DNA of 64,000 bases from positions 5,597,563-5,661,562 of the forward strand of contig JAJEKV010000014.1 of the NCBI GenBank assembly GCA_021234155.1, given 5' to 3'. This stretch comes from Isoetes taiwanensis. Lineage: Eukaryota > Streptophyta > Lycopodiopsida > Isoetales > Isoetaceae. Position numbers and translations under genes: made by a program. Below the pieces are notes generated by a model. That model worked only from the letters and a program-made list of their open reading frames with translations, did not search any database and had not been told where the DNA came from. Positions 1 through 11,600 of the stretch are shown here, in pieces (within the stretch, counting starts at the first letter, position 1; the number at the start of each line of letters is the position of its first letter).

Positions 1-1245
1 ACGTTCATGTCTGTGAGAGTTGACGTTCATTAATGTTTCTTGTTGTGGTCAAATCCATCTCAAGAAAAGGGAAGAGATTTGTATATAATGTTTCATGAAA
101 CACTTCTTTTAGGACTACTTTCCCCAGTCTTTGTTTTTGGTGAAACTATTTTATTCATTTATGTTAATTGCATCCAGACTATCTAGATGTATTGGAAGCT
201 AGTGGACCCTCGATATAGATAAGTTCAATAGTGTATTAGAATAATAGATTGTAGGTGCATATTATTATTAGCAAGATGTCAAAACATAATGGTGAAACAT
301 AAGAAAGTTGTCTCAAAATGTCAACTTAGCCAGCAAGATGTAAATACAATGGCGAAACATGGGGACATATTGGGTCAAGGTGTATCAATAATCAAGCTAA
401 ACAATATGTAGAATTAGATCCTAAAGTACAAACCCAAATTCCATCCCCGAGCAAAAGACTTCATACAAAAGATGGCTTACGTTGCAAATGAACCAGAACT
501 TTGCAAAAGATTGAAGGGTGTACAACCATGTTTTCTTTTCTTATGCATGTAAACAATTGGCCACCTGACTGCCTCCAAGCATATTTTGATATATCTATCA
601 TGTTCCTTATTTAATATAGTGGCAAGTGGCAACTGCCTTTTATGGTCTAGATATCTTTGTTCAGGATCCGTTTTTTATGTACACTAATATATATCTACCA
701 TCTTATAAAATTGTGTAACAAATGTTGTTTCTTTGAAGGACTAATTTAACATTCCAAGTATTGAGCTCTAACTGTTCAAGCATGTGGCTGCTACGCAATG
801 CGTCATAAGCAGACAGATCCCAAGAAGAAAACAGTCCTCATGCCTCAGTATTCTATAAGATGCAAGATAAGTTTAAGAAAGCTAGAATATTGCATTGCCT
901 CTAAAGGGGTGGAACTTTGATTGCACCCAAATCTTTGAAATTCTATCAACCTCCACTTACCTTGGTTTTACACAAATATTGTACGGTAAAAATTGGACTC
1001 TAATTGAAAAATATTTCTTCAACGGTCTGCACAACAGTTCCAAAAAGTAAAATTAAATTTAAATTTCGAATGGAATATAGGTGAAAACTGTTTCCTTTGT
1101 ACTTATCAATGCGGGACTTACAATCATCTGAAGCATCCTTGAACCATCCCAATTTAGACCCTGTTTATGAAATTTCATATTCATTAAGAGCATAAGTTAT
1201 CTGAATAAGATAATCCTCCAGGCGAAGCACAGTCAGATGCCTACT
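1..1245. other. No gene recognised
   Basis: AT-rich sequence without a long open frame, a recognisable protein motif or a clear repeat. It lies beyond the stop codon of the possible minus-strand gene that follows and could hold its 3' untranslated region. Confidence 0.4.
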
Positions 1246-3688
1246 TCAACTCAGGCCACTCTCTTTCAAATATTTTCCAAGTAGTTCTCCAAACCTGTTT
1301 AAAGATGGTTAAACTAGATCATATGACATCTTGCAAATGGGAAAATGATAAGCATTATTTACCTCAAAGAGGCAATGATGGTCGTAGCAGCTCCGATGTT
1401 AATCCAATTGCCATACTTTTTAGTAGTGCATACTAGATGATCGCGATTATTCTGCACTCCTTTTTCCCTGCCTTAGGTCCAAAATGCCTGTTCTGCTGGC
1501 ACAGTCGATTTTTGGACCAAAATTGTAATGCAATCTTCAGCTGCTCAAGGAACATTCTCTTCCAAGAGCCTGGGTCTCCAACCAATCACCATCCCAAATA
1601 CAGTAATTGGTTCAGTCTTTGATTAGTATTAAGGACATGTCTGTGGTTCAATCTCTGATTAGTATCAAGGATATATCTATAGTCAATTATGTACACGTGC
1701 AGGAAACTGCCATAAAACCTCAAGCCCGGGGTGTTTCACAATAATCAAGGCTTCGTCCTGAAGGTCATGTAAACAAAATGGGATCTTCAAACTTTAGTAT
1801 TTCCATTTGCATTTCCATGTTTGACTGGGCTTTCTTTCCCAAGTAAGAGATGCCTGCATTAGACATACCACCATTATGACAGGCTTGCTAAAGGGACAGA
1901 CCAATGCAACCTGTATATGGCAACCATAAATTTATGGCTCGATTCAAGAGATGTGGGATGTTTGGAAGGTTTTGTTGATGTACAGTATAGTCTTGCAAAC
2001 ACACAAAGAACTGTCACTCTTGTAGATCAGAGGCAATAAATGGGTCGCATAATTTCCACAGAAAATTTCAAGTTCTACAGTTCTTACCTCAAAGCAAATG
2101 ACAAACAGATCAAGTGCAGAATGGTGCCACCAGGAAAGACAGCAAAGAAATGTCAAATTTGGGCATTTTCTTTTTTCCATTGTTGCATTGTCCCCATCCA
2201 AAAGCCAGGCTTTAATACCGCTGAAGAGAGCACTCGAATTGTAAATTAAAGATATAGCATGCACTCTGAGAACCTGCTGGATTATAAGGAATTCAACCTG
2301 ATGACATTTAACGTATATAATTGTTAAGCAATTCTAGTTAATAAACATGCTGATTCATCACATGAGCCGATTAACCAAGTCTTCAAGAAAAGAACTTGCT
2401 ACCTAACTAGCAAGATCTTTTAAATATGTCTAAGATCCACGCACTTGAAGCCAGCCTTAAATGAAACATGCCAGAAATTACTTTGTACCAAGAAATTTAA
2501 TAAGACACTTTGAAATCTACCAGCTTGCTGGTTCCATGCAAAATCGGACCCAGTTATTAAATCTTTGCTTGCTTCCGTTTGCACCATCTGGTTGCATCAT
2601 ATTGCTGGCAATACCCGGATCTTTAAAAGACGCGGGATGGTAGCTAAAGAAACTTATATGCCACTAAAAACATACGTGAGTCTGAAAGAAGTATCTCTAT
2701 TGGTTGTTACAGCAGAAGACTCAGATCTACAATGGTCTCTTGATTTCCTGCCCCGCACCTCCAGATGTCACCGCAAATGCATCAAATACTTAAGAAGATA
2801 AAGCGGCTAAAGAAACGACTTACATAGTCAAAGGGGTGCGCCAGCAGAGATCTTGAGATTCATCAAGCTGCTACAAAAACTTAGACAGAAGACACCAACG
2901 GCACACAATAAATAAAATCTTAAATAAAACGAACCTGATTTGAAGCTGTGATAGACCCATGCGACCCTCTTCCTACAGCCCTGCCAGATCCATGCAAGAA
3001 AGAGGGCTGCCTAAGATTTTGTCATAATCTTCTGCTTTTTAAAACAACCTATAATTCTGTGCAAGTAGACGGGAATGCTTGCACCCAAATGCATATCCGA
3101 TTACATTTCTTGCATCAGAGGTCGAATTCTCAAGAATCAGATAAAAGGGGCTTTTGCCGGGGCTTATTTGGGAAGATCTGTTAGAAATAATATTCTTTTA
3201 TCTCAATGATTCTCTAATACTTTGCATTGCATCCCGTTCATCTGAAGACAATAAGGAGCAGCGATTAGAAGGTAACCCACCGGTAAAACTGAAGACAAAT
3301 CGCCATAAAGTTTGGCGATGGCGCCAGCAACTGCTCTCTGCAAAAAGGCAAATGAAAGTGTTAGATTATGCAAACAATGCAAGGATCAAGAAATTTGGAA
3401 AAAGCCAATGGAAAATCCCCTCTCCCACCTTCCCTCCCTCTGCTGTGGACCCAGACACGAAGAAAAGGCAGCTCTACAGGACGCAAAAGCGAAGGGCAAC
3501 AGATCTGCACAAGGCTGCAGTAGTTGCAGCAGAGAAAAAGCACGGCCCCTTCATCCCACCTACAATCCCTCCGTTCCGGCATGAAACTGAGCCTATCTAT
3601 ATATAGATTTACAACAAGTATTCAAACCTGTACCCATTGTACTCAAGGCAGCTTGCTTCTGCCGGATTTGGGCTTCGCTTGCCTCCAT
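1246..3688 (-). CDS. Possible small spliced gene, function unknown
   Basis: A chain of short minus-strand exons can be read with consensus splice sites and compatible phases. Exon 1 is 3688-3628: it begins with ATG, starts MEASEAQIRQKQAALSTMGT, and is followed by a GT donor. Next come 2972-2935 and 2867-2824 (donor GTAAGT), then 2220-2088 (donor GTAAGA). The reading frame stays open across these four exons. Near the 3' end an exon ending at 1363 (donor GTAAAT) joins in phase to 1294-1246. That last exon ends in FGELLGKYLKESGLS and a TGA stop. The join between 2088 and about 1430 was not resolved and must contain further exons or be wrong. I do not recognise the product. The last two exons read like a real conserved C-terminus (YGNWINIGAATTIIASL before the junction). 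It could also be a pseudogene or a coincidence of splice-like sites. Confidence 0.35.
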
Positions 3689-4309
3689 TTTCTGTAGAGA
3701 TCCGTTACCTAAACTATTGTTCAGCACAATGCAAGCATTCCGGCAGGAACCAAGGCTCTGAGACATTCCTGTTTTAATCTTTAGATGCCTTACGACTTAC
3801 GGCCTGGGTATTCGCACCATAACCCTGCCAGACAAAACTTGATCTGCACTTCCAAAATATAGAGATCCGGACTGGCATCAGATGCAATCTCACACAAGCA
3901 AATCCGTTGTAGTTGCCGAATCTTCTTAACCTTTACAAAGAAAGCACATTCATCCATCCAAATCCAATCCAGTTCCAAGTTAACCCTGTTACAGAAGGGA
4001 TAGATCCGCTTGAAACCAATACTGCCTTCCAAAATGAATGGGAGACCGACGATGCAAGCAACACAAATGCAAAATGAAACGACATTCTGGCATTTTCCAA
4101 ATTTCGTATTGCATACGTATCGCGGATTAATTTGTCCTTTCAGGAAAACGTATTAAATTATGGTTGCCACCTCATCAGAGGCATTAATTGCTGAAGCATC
4201 GGAGATTATAACCCCAATCAATTGTTGCACCTTCCAACTTATTTTTGACAACCAAGATTAAATTTCCCCTTTAATTCTATGGGAGGAAAATGCCCTAATT
4301 TCAAGGATG
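3689..4309. other. Intergenic, nothing firm
   Basis: Would be the upstream region of the possible minus-strand gene. A minus-strand open frame of 80 codons at 3790-4032 is not recognisable. No clear TATA element or repeat was seen. Confidence 0.3.
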
Positions 4310-4640
4310 GACGGTCTACATAAAATGCCCCAATTGAATCCCTAGATCTAACGGGCCACATCAAAAGCCCCAAATAAAGGGGGCTGCTTGGGGTTGATTG
4401 AAGTGTCACCGTCTGGACCGTCCATCAGAGATGGACGGTCGAGATCAAGCTTTACCAGCAACTTCCTTGCACCTTCCTTAACCTTAAAATCAAGGGCCAC
4501 GATTTCTCACGTGCCCGATCGACGGCCCAGGGATGGGGTGCATGCCCCATGCATGCCCCCCCATCAAATCCAAGGGCCATTGTCGCGACACCTCAAAAAA
4601 TCGACGGCCAGGAATAATCTCTACAAACTTTCACCCCCCA
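4310..4640 (-). repeat. Dispersed repeat related to 21.9-22.1 kb
   Basis: This stretch shares wording and order, in reverse orientation, with 21830-22090 and its duplicate at 23905-24165. The shared blocks are 'CTTCCTTGCACCTTCC', 'AATCAAGGGC', 'GATGGGGTG(C/T)ATGCCCC' and 'CATCAAA(A)TCCAAGGGC'. The similarity is patchy, so the copies are old. A looser relative may lie at 58030-58330. No coding capacity is seen. Confidence 0.5.
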
Positions 4641-4715
4641 TAGGACCCATAATATAATTGTATATATATAATAATAATAGATAGTTAATAGAAATAGATA
4701 ATAGATAGGTATCTT

Positions 4716-4892
4716 TGGTATAAATTTATACCGAGAAAACTCTTGCGGTATAAATTTATACCGCTTGGGTCCTCTTGCGGTATAAATTTATACCGCTCGA
4801 GTCCTTTTGCTGTATAAATTTATACCGCTCGAGTTCTTTTGTTGTATAAATCTATACCGCTCAAGTCTTCTTGCGGTATAAATTTATACCGT
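4716..4892. repeat. 32-bp tandem array of a palindrome
   Basis: Six copies of a perfect or near-perfect 20-bp palindrome, GCGGTATAAATTTATACCGC, lie head to tail. The last five start at 4745, 4777, 4809, 4841 and 4873, exactly 32 bp apart. The first copy is about 30 bp before these. The 12-bp spacers are also similar (variants of TCGAGTCCTTTT), so the unit is spacer plus palindrome. Each unit could fold into a cruciform. This is a small satellite, not a CRISPR array. Confidence 0.9.
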
Positions 4893-5526
4893 GCGAACTC
4901 TCTAGCATACTATGTCCACATATTACTATCTATTGAGGTATAAATTTAACCATCTTGAAATTTATTTGGAAGAAACTAAGGACTACAGAGAACAAATAAA
5001 TTACAAAGTTTAAAAAAGTCCAGATTGCATACATACGTCGCCATCGTGGTATACAGAAGTCTATAGCAAGCTGGAGGAGCAAATAAGAGCAAGTGTATAA
5101 AGCAAAGCGCAAGCATCTTCGACTTCAACTCGCGTGTGAGGCATACTTTAAGGTGACAATATTTGCTTCATTGAGGCAATATCAAAATGTGTTGCATTTT
5201 TTGCAATTTTGTTCATAATTTTGTAGTGAATTCATAAACTTTGAACTAAATACGTTTTTGGGCACTCTTAGCGCTTGCTGTTTTTTTTCAATGTCTATTT
5301 TGTTTTGTCCTTAAAAATATTACTATTTCTCAAACCAAACTAGGGGCCAAAAAATGGTACCAAACAATTTTGAATGGAAGCTGAGTTCAAATTCCCCTCC
5401 AAAAATGGTGCCTAAAATATTCAAATTGTCACACTTGTCACAAATATACCAAAAAAAGGGCATTTTTTAAGGGAATTTTAGGGAATCTTTCAAAGATTCC
5501 TTTTGAAGTGCGTTTGCAGCAAATAA
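4893..5526. other. No gene recognised
   Basis: AT-rich sequence between the palindrome array and the LINE remnant. A 60-codon minus-strand frame at 4930-5112 is not recognisable. Some of it may be decayed LINE sequence. Confidence 0.3.
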
Positions 5527-5702
5527 GTGCGTTTCATTTTAAACTTTGTTGACAGTGTCAATCGGCCTGAGCATGTCTCATACAAACTGTATACTGCATT
5601 TTGTAAGTCTATGGGGGCCTCTAACTATCTCAATCTTTCCCACAACTTTCCAAGGCACAATGTCAAAAGCCTTTGGAAAGTCGATGAAGCAGCAGTAGAG
5701 GT
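5527..5702 (-). pseudogene. LINE reverse transcriptase fragment (C-terminal piece)
   Basis: The minus-strand translation contains LYCCFIDFPKAFDIVPWKV. This matches the motif of non-LTR retrotransposon reverse transcriptases, usually CF(V/I)DF.KAFD.VPR, which carries the first catalytic aspartate. The frame is cut abruptly at 5702 by the LTR of the gypsy element and resumes in spirit at 18549. The two halves were one older LINE split by the younger insertion. It has no intact ORF and is a relic. Confidence 0.8.
5698..5702. repeat. Left target site duplication GAGGT
   Basis: GAGGT directly precedes the left LTR (TGTCGACA...) and recurs directly after the right LTR at 18549-18553. Confidence 0.92.
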
Positions 5703-7094
5703 TGTCGACAAGGCACGAAACCCAAGCCAACAACACAAGTCTAATGGGCAAAGCTAAAGGTAGAAGATGGTGGTCAAATGATTGCGTACTCTCTGCAAAT
5801 GCACAGCTGAAATACTCCTCTTTAGACAATATACAATGACAGAAAACAGATCCGATGAATACTTGTGCCCTGAAGTACCTTAGAACTCAAACTCAGAATT
5901 TTTTCTAGGCTCAAATCAGCAACTTACACATTTTTATCACACAACATTTAAACAAATATCAGATTTTTAATGCCATCCTAGTTCAAACTTAATGCCTATG
6001 ATGGAAAGAAAGAGCAAGACACTGATGATCAACATTCAATAGAATTAATTGACACAATTTCAACCCGCTAGAACATTTATTTTTTCAGAGAATAAATTTC
6101 ATCTTTCTCAGCCCATCCACAGTGCATGTACTTGAATCCATTCACATCCACTTTAAAAATTGTGAAAACTCTTTTAAATTAATAATGCCATTCAGTTCAC
6201 AAACATAATCAGCACAATAGTTATGCTTGTCTTCCCATACAGTCATTCATCTACTGAATTTCTTGCAACAGTAAAACATTAAGTTCTTGCAACAGTAAAA
6301 CATTACAGACCTTCTTCTCTATTCTTCAAGTTCTCTTCCCTACTGACCTCTCAGGCTGGGCAGCTTCCTGCTCCTCCAAAACGACCTGGGTCCCCCTTTT
6401 CCTTCTCCAAATCTGCCTTAAAAAACCTCCACGACCTTCCTCCTTCTCTCTTCTGCTCCAAATCGGCTGCTCCTCTTCCATTTTTGGCTGCTCCTCTTCC
6501 ATTTTTGGCTCACCTCTTCCATTTCCGGCTCACCTCTTCCAAAAACGTGGGAAATGACCTAATTTAGACCTTAGACTTCAAAAACATTGGCCCTTTGGAT
6601 TTCCCATGGTTCTGCTCCTTTTCCATGTTGCATGTGGGTTGCATGCATCTCCTAGGTAGTGTACATATCAACATGAATGCTTCCAAGCATTACAGCTACT
6701 TGAAGCCCCCTTTTTTTCAACCTGCTCATGGATTCTCATACCATAATCTATAGCTCCTATGCTGCCGCGTGATCAGAAAATGCTTAAAAATGCGACCTTG
6801 TCTGCTGCATTTTTCCATGTTGCATTATCTCAAAAATATCTAGAGCATATATGAAGCACCTGTACCTCTTGTGGGTTTTCAATCATGCCACATGCTTTTA
6901 AGGTGCTAAAAATTAGTCACGCTAGCATTTGATCTTAGGCACCACAACCAAGCTGGCAACACTGGTCAAAATATCAAAGACTTGCCATAAAATAAAGTTC
7001 TGCTCCATTTGAATGCATAGAAACGTCACAACACCATCTTTTTATAATGATTTTGTTAAAAAGTTTGTTTGCGCAATGGTTTGACCGCACAACA
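5703..7094 (-). repeat. 3' LTR of gypsy element 1 (intact)
   Basis: 1392 bp, beginning TGTCGACA and ending CACAACA on the plus strand, so the termini are TG...CA. It aligns without indels to 14409-15583 and again to 18354-18548. A C-rich imperfect tandem of about 20 bp ('GGCTGCTCCTCTTCCATTTTT' type) lies at about 6470-6545. Confidence 0.95.
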
Positions 7095-7112
7095 TTATCC
7101 CCCATACAAATG
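7095..7112 (-). other. Candidate polypurine tract of gypsy element 1
   Basis: Directly internal to the 3' LTR, the minus strand reads TTTGTATGGGGGATAA before the LTR TG. The G-run is in the right place for second-strand priming, but the tract is short. Confidence 0.45.
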
Positions 7113-8611
7113 GTTCCTCGTCCCGAGGGACTTCTTCAAATGACTCCATCACGGTGTGATCCCCAACTAAATCTCTAACCAGCTGCAGCAATATAACTCA
7201 ACTTTAGTCCTGTATACATGCATGAACCTTAGATGATGACCAATACGCAATTAAAAAGCACATATGCATGCAATGGTATGCAATCATTCTTCAAATGCGT
7301 TAGCTAAATCAAATGCTAAGCCAAATAAAAAGCACAGTATGATAAAAACTTGACTGCACTTGAATCTCAATGCTACTATGACAATTTTTAACACCATCAT
7401 TATTAGTAAGCAAAGATCATTCTGGTTAGCCTATGATGCTCGTGGTAAACTCTAGACTGCACTATAATCAGCAAGTGATATACTCAGCCTCCTATGGTTG
7501 TAACTGCTATAACGAGTTCACTTCCATCCTTCTCCCTTTTCCTTCCTTTATCACTTTCTGTTAGATTTTCAGATTCTTTTATAATCAAGAGGAGTGGTCC
7601 ACCTAGGAATTGCATGTGGGATTTAGGTTCTAGAACTTAACCACATTGCATCCCTAGCGAGGCTTAACTCTAAGTACCAATAGTGCCAATGGGATATGAA
7701 CCCTAAGAGTCTAACCATCCAGCGACTACTGCGTTACTTAACCAGCACTTAGTGTCGTACAGGTGGGATATGGACTGAAAAAAGAGAGGGCTCCCCATCC
7801 AGCTTAACCACCATGTCTTCACTCAAGCCCTGGGCTCCAAATTATAGAAAGTTCTGCTACATTTTAAGTTGTAATTTCAGTACCTCTTCATCACCGATGG
7901 TTCTTCTCAACACAAGTATTATGAACACTCTCAACAGTACATAACCTGTGAGGTCTAAAAGTATCAACTGGCAGATTTTTTTTTTTTTTTTTTTTTTTTG
8001 CTGTCACTAGTTTATCACAGCCATAAGCAACTTTAAAACCAAATAATGTCCTCTGCTTAAGAATAATCACGGCATTAAAAATGACAGTTCCCATGTTAAT
8101 CCAACCACAACCAAATCCTTATCAGGTGCAACTTTTGTCAATGGCTACAACATTTGATCCAGCTTTGACGTTTTAAAGAATACTAAAATGAAAGATAATG
8201 ATAAAGAATTCCAATATGAATTTTGACTGCATAATGCTAGGGTGGAAGGATAAAACCTGCTAATTTTGTTCCCTTGATGGCAGCTCCTTTCATCTCCATG
8301 CAAACAACACTTTAACCGACTCCATGTGGTAATCAAAATTCAGCTCAACTTATTGAAAAGCATTAGTCCCCATCTAATATTGAGCCTCATAAGTCCTGTA
8401 ACTCTGTTATAATAGGCCTAATGTACAAATAAAGTAAAACAAAAAGCAATTTTAAATTTCTGATTTTTAATTTTCAGATTTTTATTTATCAATGTGACTA
8501 TTCTATGAACCTAGATTATGGCCTGCCTCTAACTCGAATTACACACATTCTAGCCTAAATTAACTCTATTAGTCTATGTAGCTAGTAAGCTAGAAAACAA
8601 GTAAACATTAC
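7113..8611. other. Non-coding 3' internal region of gypsy element 1
   Basis: About 1.5 kb between the pol stop and the 3' LTR without a recognisable ORF. It includes a T-run at about 7978-7999. Long non-coding 3' spacers are common in Tat/Athila-type elements. Confidence 0.6.
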
Positions 8612-11600
8612 TTACAGACCATTGGGAAGAGGTTCCAACACAGTTTGTGTATGATATAACTTAAGCCTGGAGCCATTAATTCGTGTAGGAAGCTCATAAC
8701 CTGCCAAATCCTGCAAAACTACAGACCCATTAGACAAAATCTGCTTCACTTGGTAAGGTCCAGTCCAACGCATCCTTAGTTTTCCTGGCCGCTTCCAATG
8801 CTTACTATCATAAAGCAACACAAGATCATTCTGCCGAAATTCCTTGAACCTAATATGCCTATCATACCATTTTTTTCGTTGACTTTGTAAGGCTTCTCTT
8901 GCCATAAAAGCATGAAGACGAACCTCATCCAATCTTCCCAACTGCTCTAACCTTACCTTCAGGCTCCCGTTCTCATCAAGCTTTTGCTGGACTGCAACTC
9001 TTAATGAAGGTATTTCCAATTCTATTGGTAAAATGGCTTCTTGCCCATATACAAGCATAAATGGTGTGGCTCTTGTTGTTACCTTGTATGCAATTCGATA
9101 GGCCCACAAAGCATCTAGTAGCCTCTTATCCCAATCAGTTCGATTAGCATTACATATTTTAGTAATAATGTTGCACAGGGTCTTATTCGTCCTTTCTACC
9201 TGCCCGTTTGCTTGTGGATGGTAAGGAGTAGATTTCCTATGGGATATGCCATACCTTTCTGTTAATGCAGCAATCACCTCGTTCAAGAAATGACGTCCAC
9301 GGTCGCTGACCAACTCGATGGGGCACCCAAATCTGATAATCACATTTTCATACAAGAAAGAAGCCACACTTGCTGCGTTATCATACCTCAAAGCCTTTGC
9401 CTCTGCCCACTTCGTTACATAATCTGTACATACCAAAATATATTCATTCCTAGTCTGCCATGCAGGAGGATTTATCGGACCTACAAAATCGATGCCCCAC
9501 TTCTCGAAGGGTAATATGGGAAGTATGGGATTTAAGGGCATAAAGTCCCTCCTCGTAGGCCTTCCTATTCTTTGGCAAGGATCGCAATTCTTCACATAGT
9601 CAGCAACATCTTTGTACAATGTAGGCCACCAATAACCTGCTTGAAGGACCTTCCTCGCTGTAATTTCTGTAGCAAAATGTCCTCCAGCGGGTGCATCATG
9701 GCAGGAAGCTATTATAGTTGGTACCTCATGGGAGAATACACATCGGCGCAGCACATCGTCCTTCCCAATTTTATATAAAGTACCTGCTAAAAGAGTAAAT
9801 GTTCGACTTTGCATAACCAACCTTTTGCGCTCCGCAGGCTTCATATCTTCAGAAAACTCCCTTGTGGCTAAAAAATCTGCAATCTCACAATACCAATCAG
9901 GAATTGCTGTAATAGTGAACAAATTTGTATCAGGCAGGTCATCGTCCACCCCCTTTTCTGCTTCTACATCTACAATTCTTGATAAATGGTCTGCAGCAAA
10001 ATGTGACTTGCCCGGCTTCACAACAACGCGGAATTGGAACTCTTGCAAGATGAGCAACCATCTTGCCACACGACCCGTTCGACAAGGCTTCAAAATAAGA
10101 TATTTTAAGGCTTGATGATCAACAAAGAAAACAAATTCTTTACCTAAAAGGTAATGACGATATTTCTGGACAGAATAAATCATCCCTAAGCCTTCTCTCT
10201 CCGTAGTAGAGTAATTTTGTTCTGCCTTTGAAAGCTGCCGACTTGCGTAATATATTGGATGGTCCCATCCATCTTCCTGCATTTGAGTTAGTATGCTGCC
10301 AATGGCGAATCCAGATGCATCTACATGTATATGGAACTCAATGTTCCAGTTTGGAAATTTTAGAATAGGCGCTGTTACAAGAGCATCTTTTAAAGCATTA
10401 AAAGCATCTTCACATGCAACAGTCCACTTATATTCAGTACCTTGCTTCAAAAGGGATGTCAATGGCACTGCTTTATCTGCATAATGCCGGATAAATCTTC
10501 GATGGTAGCCTACATGGCCCAAAAATGCTTGAAGTTGCTTCACGTTCTTAGGAGGTTCTAATGCTAAGATAACGCCCACCTTAGCTGGATCTATAGCCAA
10601 GCCCTCTCTGGATACAATACGTCCTAATAAAATGCCATGAGTTACAGCCAAAGCACATTTTAAAGGATTAAGGGAAATACCATATTGACGACATCGTGCA
10701 AAACATTTTCTCAAGCAAGATCTGTGAGTTAGGACTGTGCTAAAAACAAAAAAATCATCCAAAAATGTTTCCATGAACTCCCTAAGATATTCCTTAAAAG
10801 CTGTCTTTGTCCACAACACGCCGAATGTCGCAGGGGCGTTGCACAACCCGAAAGGCATTACACGATACATGAAACATCCCCATTCTGTAACAAAAGTAGT
10901 TTTTCCCATGTCCCTTGGATCGATACTAACCTGGTTATAACCCGAAAACCCATCTAGAAATGAGTATAACTCATGCCCTGCCACTGAATCTAAAACAGAA
11001 TCTGTAAAAGGAACGGGGAACCCATCCTTAATAGTGACTGCATTCAAGCTTCTATAATCCACACAAACCCGCAAACTTAAATTCTTTTTGGGCACAATAA
11101 CAATTGGGGATAACCACTCGCTATTATCTACTGGAACAATAAACCCAGCATCTACCATATTGTCAATTTCTTGCTTAACAAGGTTTGAATAATGTGGGTT
11201 CATCTTATAGGGTCTTTGTCTCACAGGTCTGGCATCCTCTTTCAATACTATTCTATGCATACATAATTCAGGAGAAATACCTCTAAGATCTTGATACGAC
11301 CATGCAAATATGTCTCGATATTCCTCCAGAAGATGCACATAGAGCTCACGTTCTTCACCAACTAGTTGAGCTCCAATTTTAACAGTCTTTGGCACTTCCA
11401 ATGTCCCTAGGTTCACCTCTTGCAAGGTTGGCAGTCTAAGCATTTCTTGAAACTCTCCACTTAACTGATTTGCAGGTATTTCTCTCAACTTGGACTCTGA
11501 AGTTTCATACCTTGAAAAATGAGATGGGTAATCTTCCTCTTCCATAATATCTTCCAATGTTTGCTCTACTGTAATAGCCTCACATCCCACCTCCATTGGT

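Noticed and set aside
4716-4892. Regularly spaced palindromic repeats resembling a CRISPR array
   Set aside because: The spacers are near-identical, the unit is 32 bp in all and the context is a plant genome without cas genes; it is a palindromic minisatellite.
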